In this document: in pieces, positions 1 to 6,927 of the stretch
Layout: each line of letters starts with the position of its first letter
How positions within the stretch are numbered: the stretch's first letter is position 1
Source of the DNA: Rhodoferax sp.
GTDB taxonomy: Bacteria; Pseudomonadota; Gammaproteobacteria; Burkholderiales; Burkholderiaceae_C
NCBI GenBank assembly: GCA_021737905.1
Contig: JAIPDA010000020.1
Location: 1-15,671, forward strand
Direction: 5' to 3'
DNA: 15,671 nt
Notes under the pieces: model-generated
Seen by the model: the letters and a program-made list of their open reading frames with translations, nothing else
What the model was told of the DNA's origin: nothing
The model's database searches: none
Made by a program: the position numbers and the translations under genes

Positions 1-284
1 CCAATGTTGTTCTTATCTTTGGCGGATGAGCTGCTGGATTCCGTAACTTGGTGTTGGAAAATTATGTCACCTGCTCCCTATTTAAAAGGGCGATGCCTAA
101 AATTTAGTCAGCCCGTGTTCTGCTAATGTCATAATAGCTCCTGCAATTTAAAAGGCAAACGGGTCATGACTCGGCGGAATATGAATCTGCTTATGGTTTT
201 GGCCTCAAGTCTCAACGCTGTTTCAAAAGAACGGGCGAAGAGGCACCCAAGTTATTTCGTTAGAGAAATTCACAAAGGTTCATC
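1..284 (+). promoter_or_regulatory. Upstream/leader region of the ilv genes
   Basis: No convincing complete gene is visible here. The stretch is AT-richer than the genes that follow. It contains a repeated element, GCTCC-N3-TTTAAAAGG at 73-89 and GCTCC-N5-TTTAAAAGG at 137-155, and a GCCCGT (111-116) that can pair with ACGGGC (231-236) or, by five bases, with ACGGG at 159-163. A -10-like CATAAT lies at 130-135 but has no good -35 at the right distance. A 58-codon open frame (166-342) with an AAGG upstream overlaps the start of ilvB. The ribosome binding site of ilvB is AAAGG at about 272-276. The region must carry the ilv promoter unless the genes are read from further upstream, but I cannot fix the start point. 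Confidence 0.45.
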
Positions 285-2066
285 ATGGAAATCACCAAAG
301 CGGAAATCGCATCCGCCGCTGCTGTTTCGCAGCCATCCCTAGACAAAAATCCTGATTTGATGGGCGCCGAGATCCTGGTGCGATCCCTGCAAAACGAAAA
401 TGTACAGCACGTCTGGGGCTATCCCGGCGGCGCCGTCTTGTACATCTACGATGCACTTTACAAGCAAGACACCATCCAGCATGTGCTGGTACGTCATGAG
501 CAGGCCGCAGTTCACGCCGCCGACGGTTACGCGCGCGCCACCGGTGAAGTCGGCGTGGCCCTGGTGACCTCGGGTCCTGGCGTGACCAACGCTGTGACCG
601 GCATTGCCACTGCCTACATGGACAGCATCCCGATGGTCATCATCACCGGTCAGGTGCCCACGCATGCGATTGGTCTTGACGCTTTCCAGGAATGCGACAC
701 CGTGGGTATCACACGCCCCATCGTCAAACACAACTTTCTGGTCAAGGATGTTCGAGACTTGGCCTTAACGATCAAGAAGGCCTTTCATATCGCCCGCTCC
801 GGACGCCCTGGACCGGTGGTTGTCGATATTCCCAAAGACGTTTCCTTCAAAAAATGCGCTTTCCATTACCCCGAAACTGTGGAAATGCGCAGCTACAACC
901 CGGTGCGCAAAGGTCATAGCGGCCAAATCCGCAAAGCCCTGCAGCTGCTAATGACGGCCAAGCGCCCTTACATCTATACAGGTGGCGGTGTTTTGCTCAG
1001 CAACGCCTCTCAGGAGCTTCGTACTCTGGTGGACATGCTGGGCTATCCCTGCACCAACACCCTGATGGGTTTGGGCGCTTACCCGGCCAGTGACCCTAAG
1101 TTTCTGGGCATGCTGGGCATGCATGGCACGGTGGAGGCTAACAATGCCATGCAAAACTGCGATGTGTTGCTGGCTGTGGGTGCGCGTTTTGACGACCGCG
1201 TGATTGGCAATCCCAAGCACTTTGCGCAAAACGAACGCAAGATCATTCACATTGACATCGACCCATCAAGTATCTCCAAGCGGGTGAAGGTGGACATCCC
1301 CATCGTTGGTGATGTCAAGGATGTGCTCGTCGAGCTGATTGCCATGATCAAAGAGTCCGGCCTCAAGCCTGACACTCATGCGCTGGGTGGCTGGTGGGAC
1401 ACGATAGATGGCTGGCGCAAACGCGACTGCATGAAGTACAGCATGGGTGACGGCAGCGTCATCAAACCGCAGTACGTGATCGAGACCCTGTCCAACATGA
1501 CCCGGGATGCTGATGCCTACATCACCTCGGACGTGGGTCAGCATCAGATGTGGGCGGCGCAGTACTACAAGTTCAATGAGCCGCGCCGTTGGATTAACTC
1601 GGGCGGCCTGGGCACCATGGGCGTGGGTATTCCGTATGCCATGGGCATCAAACTGGCCAAGCCAGACAGTGAGGTTTTTTGCGTGACGGGGGAGGGCTCT
1701 GTGCAGATGTGCATCCAGGAGCTTTCCACTTGCCTGCAATACAACACGCCGATCAAGGTCGTGGCCTTGAACAACCGTTACCTCGGGATGGTCCGCCAGT
1801 GGCAGGAAGTTGAATACGCCGGCCGCTACAGCAGCAGCTACATGGACGCACTGCCCGACTTTGTGAAACTCGCTGAAGCTTACGGCCACGTTGGTATGCT
1901 GATCGAGCGCCCAGAAGATGTGGAGCCGGCGCTGCGCGAGGCTCGCAGGCTCAAGGACCGCACGGTTTTCATGGACTTCCGCACTGACCCGACCGAGAAC
2001 GTCTTTCCGATGGTTCAGGCCGGCAAAGGCATCACTGAGATGCTGCTGGGGAGCGAAGACCTTTAA
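285..2066 (+). CDS. ilvB: Acetolactate synthase, large (catalytic) subunit
   Basis: Thiamine-diphosphate and FAD-dependent enzyme condensing two pyruvates to 2-acetolactate, or pyruvate plus 2-ketobutyrate to acetohydroxybutyrate: the first common step of valine, leucine and isoleucine synthesis, in the cytoplasm. Seen: an N-terminal ThDP domain with the activating glutamate E72 in RHEQAAVHAADGYARATG, a central FAD/regulatory domain with GARFDDRV, and a C-terminal ThDP/Mg domain with GEGS around residues 469-472 followed by LNNRYLGMVRQWQ. The usual metal motif is GDGS; the Glu variant is, to my knowledge, common in betaproteobacterial homologues, so I do not regard it as damage. Length 593 is slightly long because of about 25 extra N-terminal residues; M26 is an alternative start, but AAAGG precedes the chosen one. 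It is also called ilvI. The regulatory partner ilvH follows after an unusually long 176-base gap. Confidence 0.97.
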   Translation: MEITKAEIASAAAVSQPSLDKNPDLMGAEILVRSLQNENVQHVWGYPGGAVLYIYDALYKQDTIQHVLVRHEQAAVHAADGYARATGEVGVALVTSGPGVTNAVTGIATAYMDSIPMVIITGQVPTHAIGLDAFQECDTVGITRPIVKHNFLVKDVRDLALTIKKAFHIARSGRPGPVVVDIPKDVSFKKCAFHYPETVEMRSYNPVRKGHSGQIRKALQLLMTAKRPYIYTGGGVLLSNASQELRTLVDMLGYPCTNTLMGLGAYPASDPKFLGMLGMHGTVEANNAMQNCDVLLAVGARFDDRVIGNPKHFAQNERKIIHIDIDPSSISKRVKVDIPIVGDVKDVLVELIAMIKESGLKPDTHALGGWWDTIDGWRKRDCMKYSMGDGSVIKPQYVIETLSNMTRDADAYITSDVGQHQMWAAQYYKFNEPRRWINSGGLGTMGVGIPYAMGIKLAKPDSEVFCVTGEGSVQMCIQELSTCLQYNTPIKVVALNNRYLGMVRQWQEVEYAGRYSSSYMDALPDFVKLAEAYGHVGMLIERPEDVEPALREARRLKDRTVFMDFRTDPTENVFPMVQAGKGITEMLLGSEDL

Positions 2067-2190
2067 GCCGCAAGGCTGATCCGGACAAGGCGGGGCCTGG
2101 CGCCGCGCCTGTTCATCGCCGGGTCTTGTTGGTGGCGGCTTGTTCCGCGCTCACAGGCCTTACTTTTTGACGAATCTATTGCCTGCCAAG

Positions 2191-2212
2191 CTTGCGCATT
2201 ACCGTGCGCAGG
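2191..2212 (+). promoter_or_regulatory. Stem-loop in the ilvB-ilvH gap
   Basis: CTTGCGCA (2191-2198) and TGCGCAGG (2205-2212) can form an 8-bp stem with one G-U pair around the 6-base loop TTACCG. It ends about 30 bases before the ilvH start and 16 bases before its AGAGGA ribosome site. No T-run follows, so it is not an intrinsic terminator. A role in mRNA processing, stability or translation of ilvH is inference only. Confidence 0.4.
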
Positions 2213-2242
2213 GGAGGGTAGCGAAAAGAGGAATCCTTTCTT

Positions 2243-2734
2243 ATGAAACACATCATTGCTGTCTTGCTCGAAAACGAACCCGGCGCCCTGTCACGCGTGG
2301 TCGGTCTTTTTTCTGCCCGTGGTTACAACATCGAGAGCCTGACCGTGGCACCGACCGAAGACCCGAGCCTTTCGCGCATGACCATACAGACCACCGGTTC
2401 GGACGATGTCATCGAGCAAATCACCAAACACCTGAACCGGCTCATTGAAGTGGTCAAGGTCGTGGACCTGACCGAAGGCGCTTACACCGAGCGCGAGCTG
2501 ATGATGGTGAAGGTGCGTGCGGTCGGCAAGGAACGCGAAGAGATGAAGCGCATGGCAGACATCTTCCGTGGCCGCATCATCGACGTCACCGAAAAAAGCT
2601 ACACCATCGAGCTGACCGGTGACCAGACCAAGAACGACGCCTTTCTGGAGGCGATTGACCGCACGGCGATTCTCGAGACCGTTCGCACCGGCTCCAGCGG
2701 CATTGGCCGGGGTGAGAGAATCTTGCGGGTCTGA
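2243..2734 (+). CDS. ilvH: Acetolactate synthase, small (regulatory) subunit
   Basis: Regulatory subunit that binds the catalytic subunit, stimulates it and mediates feedback inhibition, usually by valine. The N-terminal half is an ACT domain: residues 2-75 include the typical LLENEPGALSRVVGLFSARG and YNIESLTVAPTEDP. The C-terminal half (about 80-163) is the second domain of full-length small subunits, with ELMMVKVRA near its beginning. At 163 residues it matches the long IlvH-type subunit rather than the short E. coli IlvN; many annotations of this group call it ilvN. The start is preceded by AGAGGA about 10 bases upstream. It lies 176 bases after ilvB and 130 before ilvC, and co-transcription with both is likely. 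Confidence 0.97.
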   Translation: MKHIIAVLLENEPGALSRVVGLFSARGYNIESLTVAPTEDPSLSRMTIQTTGSDDVIEQITKHLNRLIEVVKVVDLTEGAYTERELMMVKVRAVGKEREEMKRMADIFRGRIIDVTEKSYTIELTGDQTKNDAFLEAIDRTAILETVRTGSSGIGRGERILRV

Positions 2735-2760
2735 CAGTTCAACAATCCGTGCGCGCGTTT

Positions 2761-2828
2761 TCGACAGGCGGGGCGCGAATGGATTTCTTGTGGCGACATA
2801 CGTTAAGCATTCGCCCTCAGCCTGTCGA
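2761..2828 (+). promoter_or_regulatory. Long imperfect stem-loop in the ilvH-ilvC gap
   Basis: Bases 2761-2781 and 2808-2828 are complementary over 21 positions with two mismatches (G-A and C-C) and one G-U. The outer arm TCGACAGGC pairs perfectly with GCCTGTCGA, and the inner GCGAATG with CATTCGC. The loop is 26 bases. The structure ends 36 bases before the ilvC start and is not followed by a T-run, so it is unlikely to be a terminator. Possible roles are an RNA processing or stability element that sets ilvC output apart from ilvBH, or a protein-binding inverted repeat. Confidence 0.6.
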
Positions 2829-2864
2829 TGGGCATTTTCGCCACCACCACTTCTGGAGATAAGA

Positions 2865-3881
2865 ATGAAAGTTTTCTACGACAAAGATTGCGACCTGAGC
2901 CTGATCAAGGGCAAGACCGTGGCCATCATCGGGTACGGTAGCCAGGGTCATGCGCACGCACAAAATCTGAACGACAGCGGTGTCAAGGTTGTTGTCGGTC
3001 TGCGCAAAGGCGGCGCGTCGTGGGACAAGGTCGGCAAAGCCGGCTTGAATGTGATGGAAGTTAACGACGCTGTCAAAGCTGCTGACGTGGTCATGATTCT
3101 TTTGCCCGACGAACAAATCTCCGAGGTCTACTCGAACAACGTCGCCCCGAATATCAAGCAGGGCGCGTCGCTGGCTTTTGCCCATGGCTTTAACGTTCAC
3201 TACAACCAGGTCATCCCGCGTGCCGACCTCGACGTTTGGATGGTCGCGCCGAAAGCCCCGGGTCACACCGTGCGCAACACCTACACCCAGGGTGGCGGCG
3301 TGCCGCACCTGGTCGCTGTTCATCAAGACAAGAGCGGCAAGGCCCGCAACTTGGCACTGAGCTATGCCATGGCCAATGGTGGCGGCAAGGCCGGCATCAT
3401 TGAAACCAACTTCAAGGAAGAAAAAGAGAACGACCTGTTCGGTGCGCAAGCTGTCTTGTGCGGCGGCGCTGTCGAGCTGATCAAGATGGGCTACGAGACC
3501 CTGGTTGAAGCCGGCTACGCCCCTGAAATGGCTTACTTTGAATGCCTGCACGAACTCAAGCTGATCGTTGACCTGATCTATGAAGGCGGCATCGCCAACA
3601 TGAACTACTCGATCTCGAACAACGCCGAGTACGGCGAGTACGTGACCGGTCCTGAAGTCATCAACGAAGAGTCGCGCGCTGCCATGCGCAACGCGCTCAA
3701 GCGCATCCAGAACGGTGAATACGCCAAGATGTTCATCCTCGAAGGCCGCACCAACTACCCGAGCATGACCGCGCGCCGCCGCAACACGGCCGACCACAGC
3801 ATTGAAGTGGTGGGTGCTCAGCTGCGCGCCATGATGCCTTGGATTGCCAAAAACAAACTCGTCGACCAGACGCGTAACTGA
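2865..3881 (+). CDS. ilvC: Ketol-acid reductoisomerase (NADP+)
   Basis: Second step of branched-chain amino acid synthesis: Mg-dependent alkyl migration and NADPH reduction of 2-acetolactate or acetohydroxybutyrate to the dihydroxy acids. Seen: an N-terminal Rossmann fold with IIGYGSQGHAHAQNL (about residues 21-35), and a C-terminal helical domain with the metal-binding stretch DLFGAQAVLCGG and FECLHELKLIVDLIYEGG, followed by NYSISNNAEYGEY. At 338 residues it is the short class I form. The frame is open further upstream, back into ilvH, but the ATG at 2865 is right: GGAG lies at 2855-2858 and the product then starts MKVFYDKD as expected. A strong terminator follows. Confidence 0.97.
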   Translation: MKVFYDKDCDLSLIKGKTVAIIGYGSQGHAHAQNLNDSGVKVVVGLRKGGASWDKVGKAGLNVMEVNDAVKAADVVMILLPDEQISEVYSNNVAPNIKQGASLAFAHGFNVHYNQVIPRADLDVWMVAPKAPGHTVRNTYTQGGGVPHLVAVHQDKSGKARNLALSYAMANGGGKAGIIETNFKEEKENDLFGAQAVLCGGAVELIKMGYETLVEAGYAPEMAYFECLHELKLIVDLIYEGGIANMNYSISNNAEYGEYVTGPEVINEESRAAMRNALKRIQNGEYAKMFILEGRTNYPSMTARRRNTADHSIEVVGAQLRAMMPWIAKNKLVDQTRN

Positions 3882-3920
3882 TGCCAGGCGGGCCCGGCGG
3901 CCCGTGTTGGTCTCAACAAG

Positions 3921-3949
3921 ACCGCGCAAGCCATTGCGCGGTTTTTTTT
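3921..3949 (+). terminator. Intrinsic terminator after ilvC
   Basis: ACCGCGCAA pairs perfectly with TTGCGCGGT around the tetraloop GCCA, followed by a run of eight T (3942-3949). It lies 40 bases after the ilvC stop and separates the ilvBHC unit from pssA. Confidence 0.93.
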
Positions 3950-4117
3950 CGAATGTCCTCATCCCAAACGGCTTTACAGGCCTGAGTGTTTCCTTTGTTA
4001 TCCTTGGTGCATGCACAAAAATTGTTTCCGCCTTTTGAATACGGCCATGCCCAAGGTGCCTTGCGCCCAGACAGCAGCAGGCAAACTGGTGGTTAATCCT
4101 GCCTGGAGCGTGTCCCC
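3950..4117 (+). promoter_or_regulatory. Probable promoter region of pssA
   Basis: The terminator upstream implies that pssA needs its own promoter in this 168-base gap. I see a -35-like TTTACA at about 3974-3979, a perfect 10-bp palindrome GTGCATGCAC (4007-4016) and a TTGTTTCC stretch, but no clean -35/-10 pair. A 36-codon open frame (4011-4121) ends in an ATGA overlap with the pssA start, has no clear ribosome site and no recognised product; I do not call it a gene. Confidence 0.35.
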
Positions 4118-4930
4118 ATGAGCAATGTTGACAGGCCAGATCAGGTTCCTGCTGAAGTGGCCTCGCGAAAGCCCGGCAAGGGTCTGTATGTGTTGCCGAA
4201 CTTGTTCACGCTGGCGGCTCTTTTTGGTGGCTTTTACGCCATCGTGATGGCCATGAACGGCCATTTTGACCAGGCTGCAATCGGTGTTTTTTGTGCCATG
4301 GTGCTGGACAGTCTGGACGGCCGCGTTGCGCGCATGACCAACACCCAAAGCGCTTTCGGCGAACAAATGGACTCTTTGTCCGACATGGTGTCTTTTGGTG
4401 CGGCACCAGCTTTGATCGCTTATGTGTGGGGTCTGACCAGCCTGGGTCGCTGGGGCTGGATTGCCGCTTTTGTGTATTGCGCCTGTGCTGCGCTGCGCCT
4501 GGCGCGCTTTAATGTCAACACTGGCGTGGTGGACAAGAGCTACTTTCAGGGTCTGCCTTCACCGGCTGCGGCGGCGCTGGTAGCCGGTTTCATCTGGTTG
4601 ATGGCCGATGCCGGCGTGAAAGGTTATGAAGTGCGCTGGTACATGTTTGCCTTGACGCTGTATGCCGGTCTGACCATGGTCACCAACGTACCTTTTTACA
4701 GCTTCAAAGACGTCAGCATCAAGCGCAGCGTACCTTTTGCGGTGATTGTGCTGATCGCGCTGGGTATCGCCGTCATCAACATTGATCCGCCAACCGTGAT
4801 GTTCGGCTTGTTCGTTTTGTATGGTTTTTCCGGCTACGCTTTGTATGGCTGGCGCAAAGCCAAAGGTTTGCAGACCAGCGTGATTTCCACATCCACGGAT
4901 GAACCCGAAGAGCGCGACCTCCACAAATGA
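4118..4930 (+). CDS. pssA: CDP-diacylglycerol-serine O-phosphatidyltransferase
   Basis: Integral membrane enzyme that makes phosphatidylserine from CDP-diacylglycerol and L-serine, the precursor of phosphatidylethanolamine. It carries the complete CDP-alcohol phosphatidyltransferase signature D-x2-DG-x2-AR-x8-G-x3-D-x3-D at residues 64-89, with D64, D67, G68, A71, R72, G81, D85 and D89. Several hydrophobic segments follow (about 28-62, 100-120, 145-170, 180-195, 205-245), ending in a charged cytoplasmic tail. GGAG at 4105-4108 supports the start. The 270-residue length fits the membrane (type II) Pss rather than the soluble E. coli enzyme. Its place between ilvC and leuA is, as I recall, a conserved betaproteobacterial arrangement rather than a functional link. 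Confidence 0.93.
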   Translation: MSNVDRPDQVPAEVASRKPGKGLYVLPNLFTLAALFGGFYAIVMAMNGHFDQAAIGVFCAMVLDSLDGRVARMTNTQSAFGEQMDSLSDMVSFGAAPALIAYVWGLTSLGRWGWIAAFVYCACAALRLARFNVNTGVVDKSYFQGLPSPAAAALVAGFIWLMADAGVKGYEVRWYMFALTLYAGLTMVTNVPFYSFKDVSIKRSVPFAVIVLIALGIAVINIDPPTVMFGLFVLYGFSGYALYGWRKAKGLQTSVISTSTDEPEERDLHK

Positions 4931-4964
4931 GCCCTAGTGAAATTTTTGTGATACATTGCCTCTC

Positions 4965-5018
4965 ATGAACTTGTTGACACTGTTGCTACTGCTACCTCCC
5001 ACCGGGCGGAGACGGTAG
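4965..5018 (+). CDS. leuL: Leucine-rich leader peptide of leuA
   Basis: A 17-codon frame reading MNLLTLLLLLPPTGRRR and ending in TAG. Seven of the 17 residues are leucine, in two runs, and the last Leu codons include two CTA, which looks rare in the surrounding genes. It lies 34 bases after the pssA stop, directly before a terminator hairpin and upstream of leuA. This is the layout of leucine-controlled attenuators in proteobacteria: ribosomes stalled at Leu codons for lack of charged tRNA-Leu let the terminator be replaced by an antiterminator. There is no clear ribosome binding site before the ATG; the message may be leaderless or start very close by. A TACATT at 4952-4957 could be a -10 that would put the transcript start at the ATG. 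The symbol is given by analogy. Confidence 0.8.
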   Translation: MNLLTLLLLLPPTGRRR

Positions 5019-5072
5019 CGCGCACGCGTCAACCATCAACGGCCCGTTTGCAGCAGCATCGGGCCGTTTTTT
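4991..5072 (+). promoter_or_regulatory. Transcription attenuator of leuA (pause hairpin, antiterminator, terminator)
   Basis: Three mutually exclusive pairings can be read. GCTACC (4991-4996, over Leu codons of the leader) pairs with GGTAGC (5014-5019, over its stop): the 1:2 hairpin. CGGGC (5003-5007) can pair with GCCCG (5042-5046): the 2:3 antiterminator. AACGGCCCG (5038-5046) pairs perfectly with CGGGCCGTT (5060-5068), followed by T to 5072: the 3:4 terminator. Stalling on the Leu codons would free region 2 to capture region 3 and allow read-through into leuA. The antiterminator is short as read (5 bp), so its exact form is uncertain. Confidence 0.75.
5038..5072 (+). terminator. Intrinsic terminator of the leu attenuator
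   Basis: A perfect 9-bp stem, AACGGCCCG with CGGGCCGTT, around a 13-base loop, with six T at 5067-5072. It lies between the leader peptide stop and leuA, so it acts inside the leader; it may also end transcripts coming from pssA. Confidence 0.9.
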
Positions 5073-5265
5073 ATTGGCTGTTTGATTTTTACCTTTGCGA
5101 TAGACCTATGTTGATAAACCCTTTGAGTAAGTACCCAACCTTCCTCCCCTGCTCTGGCAGGGCCTGTCAGCCGCATCCAGCGCTACCATGAGTCTTTGGC
5201 TCAGTCTTGATACCCGGCGCTGCAACTCGCCAATTTTGTATTGTTTGTTTTCTTGAGGACACGCT
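5073..5265 (+). other. Untranslated stretch between attenuator and leuA
   Basis: The pssA-leuA gap is 335 bases. After the leader peptide and terminator, these 193 bases hold no gene I can support. Two tiny frames (5108-5191 and 5188-5256) overlap by ATGA, but neither has a ribosome site. The only clear signal is GAGGA at 5255-5259, the leuA ribosome binding site. No clean secondary promoter was found. Confidence 0.5.
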
Positions 5266-6804
5266 ATGACCGATAAATTGATCATTTTCGACACCACCTT
5301 GCGCGACGGCGAGCAGTCGCCCGGAGCTTCCATGACGCGTGATGAAAAACTGCGCATTGCCCGCCAGCTCGAACGCCTCAAGGTGGATGTGATCGAGGCC
5401 GGTTTTGCAGCCAGTTCCAACGGCGACTTCGATGCGGTGCAGGCGATTGCCAACGCCATCAAGGATTCGACGATTTGCTCGCTGTCGCGCGCCAATGACC
5501 GTGATATCTCCCGCGCTGCCGAAGCCCTCAAAGGCGCGCGTTCGGCGCGTATCCACACCTTCATTGCCACCAGCGCGCTGCACATGGAGAAAAAACTCCG
5601 TATGACGCCAGAGCAAGTGCTTGAGCAGGCCAAGCTCTCGGTGCGTTTCGCGCGCAACCTGGTGGGTGACGTTGAGTTCAGCCCCGAAGACGGTTACCGC
5701 AGCGATGTCGACTACCTGTGTCGTGTTCTCGAGGCGGTGATCAAAGAGGGTGCTACCACCATCAATGTGCCAGACACCGTGGGTTATGCCGTGCCCGAGC
5801 TGTATGGCAACTTCATCAAGACCCTGCGCGAGCGCGTGCCCAACAGTGACAAGGCCATCTGGTCGGTCCATTGCCACAACGACCTGGGCATGGCGGTGGC
5901 CAACTCACTGGCCGGCGTGAAGATCGGCGGCGCACGTCAGGTGGAGTGCACCATCAACGGCCTGGGCGAGCGTGCCGGCAATTGCTCGCTCGAAGAGATC
6001 GTCATGGCAGTGAAAACGCGCCGCGATTACTTTGACCTGGACATGAATATCGACCCGCTGCACATCGTGGCTGCCAGCCGCATGGTCAGCCAGACCACCG
6101 GCTTCGTGGTCCAGCCCAACAAGGCGGTAGTCGGTGCCAATGCTTTTGCGCATGCATCCGGTATTCACCAGGACGGCATGCTCAAGGCACGCGAAACCTA
6201 CGAGATCATGCGTGCCGAGGACGTGGGCTGGAGCGCCAGCAAGATGGTGCTGGGCAAACTCAGTGGCCGCAACGCCTTCAAGCAGCGCCTGCTCGACCTG
6301 GGCGTGCAGATGGAAAGCGAGACCGACATCAACGCAGCTTTTGCCAAGTTCAAGGAACTGGCCGACCGCAAGAGCGAGATTTTTGACGAAGACATTCTGG
6401 CGCTGGTCAGTGACGAGAGCGTGTTGCAGGAGCGCGAGCAATACGGTTTTGTGTCCCTGTCTCAGCATAGCGAGACCGGCGAACGGCCTCAGGCCAGCGT
6501 GGTTTTCACTGTCAACGGCAAGGAAGTCAAAGGCAGCTCGGACGGCAACGGCCCGGTCGATGCGTCGCTCAAGGCCATCGAAAACCACGTCAAAAGTGGC
6601 GCTGAGATGGTGCTTTATTCGGTGAACGCCATCAGCGGCTCCACCGAAAGCCAGGGCGAAGTCACCGTGCGCTTGCAAAACAGCGGCCGCATTGTCAATG
6701 GCGTGGGTGCCGATCCGGACATCATCGTGGCCTCAGCCAAGGCCTATCTGAGCGCACTCAGCAAGTTGCACAGCAAAGCCGACCGGGTACCGGCCCAAGG
6801 CTAG
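5266..6804 (+). CDS. leuA: 2-isopropylmalate synthase
   Basis: First committed step of leucine synthesis: acetyl-CoA plus 2-ketoisovalerate to 2-isopropylmalate. The N-terminal TIM barrel of the HMGL family is complete: DTTLRDGEQSPG (residues 9-20, with R13 and metal ligand D14), and HCHNDLGMAVANS with H202 and H204 as metal ligands, then ECTINGLGERAGN. The linker carries ASGIHQDGM. The C-terminal LeuA allosteric domain (about 390-505), which binds leucine for feedback inhibition, is present with GSSDGNGPVDA. The 512-residue length matches the bacterial LeuA1 form. GAGGA six bases before the ATG supports the start. Control is probably double: attenuation at 4965-5072 and enzyme feedback. Confidence 0.97.
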   Translation: MTDKLIIFDTTLRDGEQSPGASMTRDEKLRIARQLERLKVDVIEAGFAASSNGDFDAVQAIANAIKDSTICSLSRANDRDISRAAEALKGARSARIHTFIATSALHMEKKLRMTPEQVLEQAKLSVRFARNLVGDVEFSPEDGYRSDVDYLCRVLEAVIKEGATTINVPDTVGYAVPELYGNFIKTLRERVPNSDKAIWSVHCHNDLGMAVANSLAGVKIGGARQVECTINGLGERAGNCSLEEIVMAVKTRRDYFDLDMNIDPLHIVAASRMVSQTTGFVVQPNKAVVGANAFAHASGIHQDGMLKARETYEIMRAEDVGWSASKMVLGKLSGRNAFKQRLLDLGVQMESETDINAAFAKFKELADRKSEIFDEDILALVSDESVLQEREQYGFVSLSQHSETGERPQASVVFTVNGKEVKGSSDGNGPVDASLKAIENHVKSGAEMVLYSVNAISGSTESQGEVTVRLQNSGRIVNGVGADPDIIVASAKAYLSALSKLHSKADRVPAQG

Positions 6805-6845
6805 GCAGCCCGACGGGCGGATTTACATGAATAAAGTCTCGCAAG

Positions 6846-6927
6846 TTTTTGATATTGCATAGTTTTTTATATTTGTATACACTACGAACCAGCTTGATTT
6901 TGTTCCTGTGACCCACTCGGAAGCCGA
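6846..6927 (+). promoter_or_regulatory. AT-rich promoter-like region before pbpG
   Basis: A marked drop in GC lies between leuA and pbpG. Candidate pairs are TTGCAT (6855-6860) with TACACT (6878-6883) at 17 bases, or TTGATA (6849-6854) with less ideal spacing to TATATT (6868-6873) or TATACA (6876-6881). None is a strong match, so only the region can be called. GGAAG at 6919-6923 is the likely ribosome site, four bases from the ATG. Confidence 0.35.

Noticed and set aside
1..126. 40-codon frame at the window start (ATG at 4) as a gene or leader peptide
   Set aside because: No ribosome site can be seen at the window edge, no hairpin follows directly, and the residue mix is not that of a known leader.
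1689..1697. GEG instead of GDG in the ThDP-metal motif of acetolactate synthase as a sign of inactivity
   Set aside because: The Glu variant is, as far as I recall, normal in betaproteobacterial enzymes, and all other motifs are intact.
2619..2864. Longer version of the ilvC frame starting inside ilvH
   Set aside because: The extra 82 codons have no IlvC similarity. The ATG at 2865 has a good ribosome site and gives the normal N-terminus.
2817..4016. 399-codon - strand frame opposite ilvC
   Set aside because: A compositional shadow of ilvC with no family motifs; it also runs through the strong terminator.
4011..4121. 36-codon frame ending in an ATGA overlap with pssA
   Set aside because: No ribosome site, no recognisable sequence and no signal or membrane segment; the overlap alone is too common by chance.
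5108..5256. Two tiny frames joined by ATGA between the attenuator and leuA
   Set aside because: No ribosome sites. Leu content of the second is modest and it has no associated hairpin, so it is not a second leader.
6808..6818. GCCC-GAC-GGGC after leuA as a terminator
   Set aside because: The stem is only 4 bp, the loop has 3 bases and no T-run follows.
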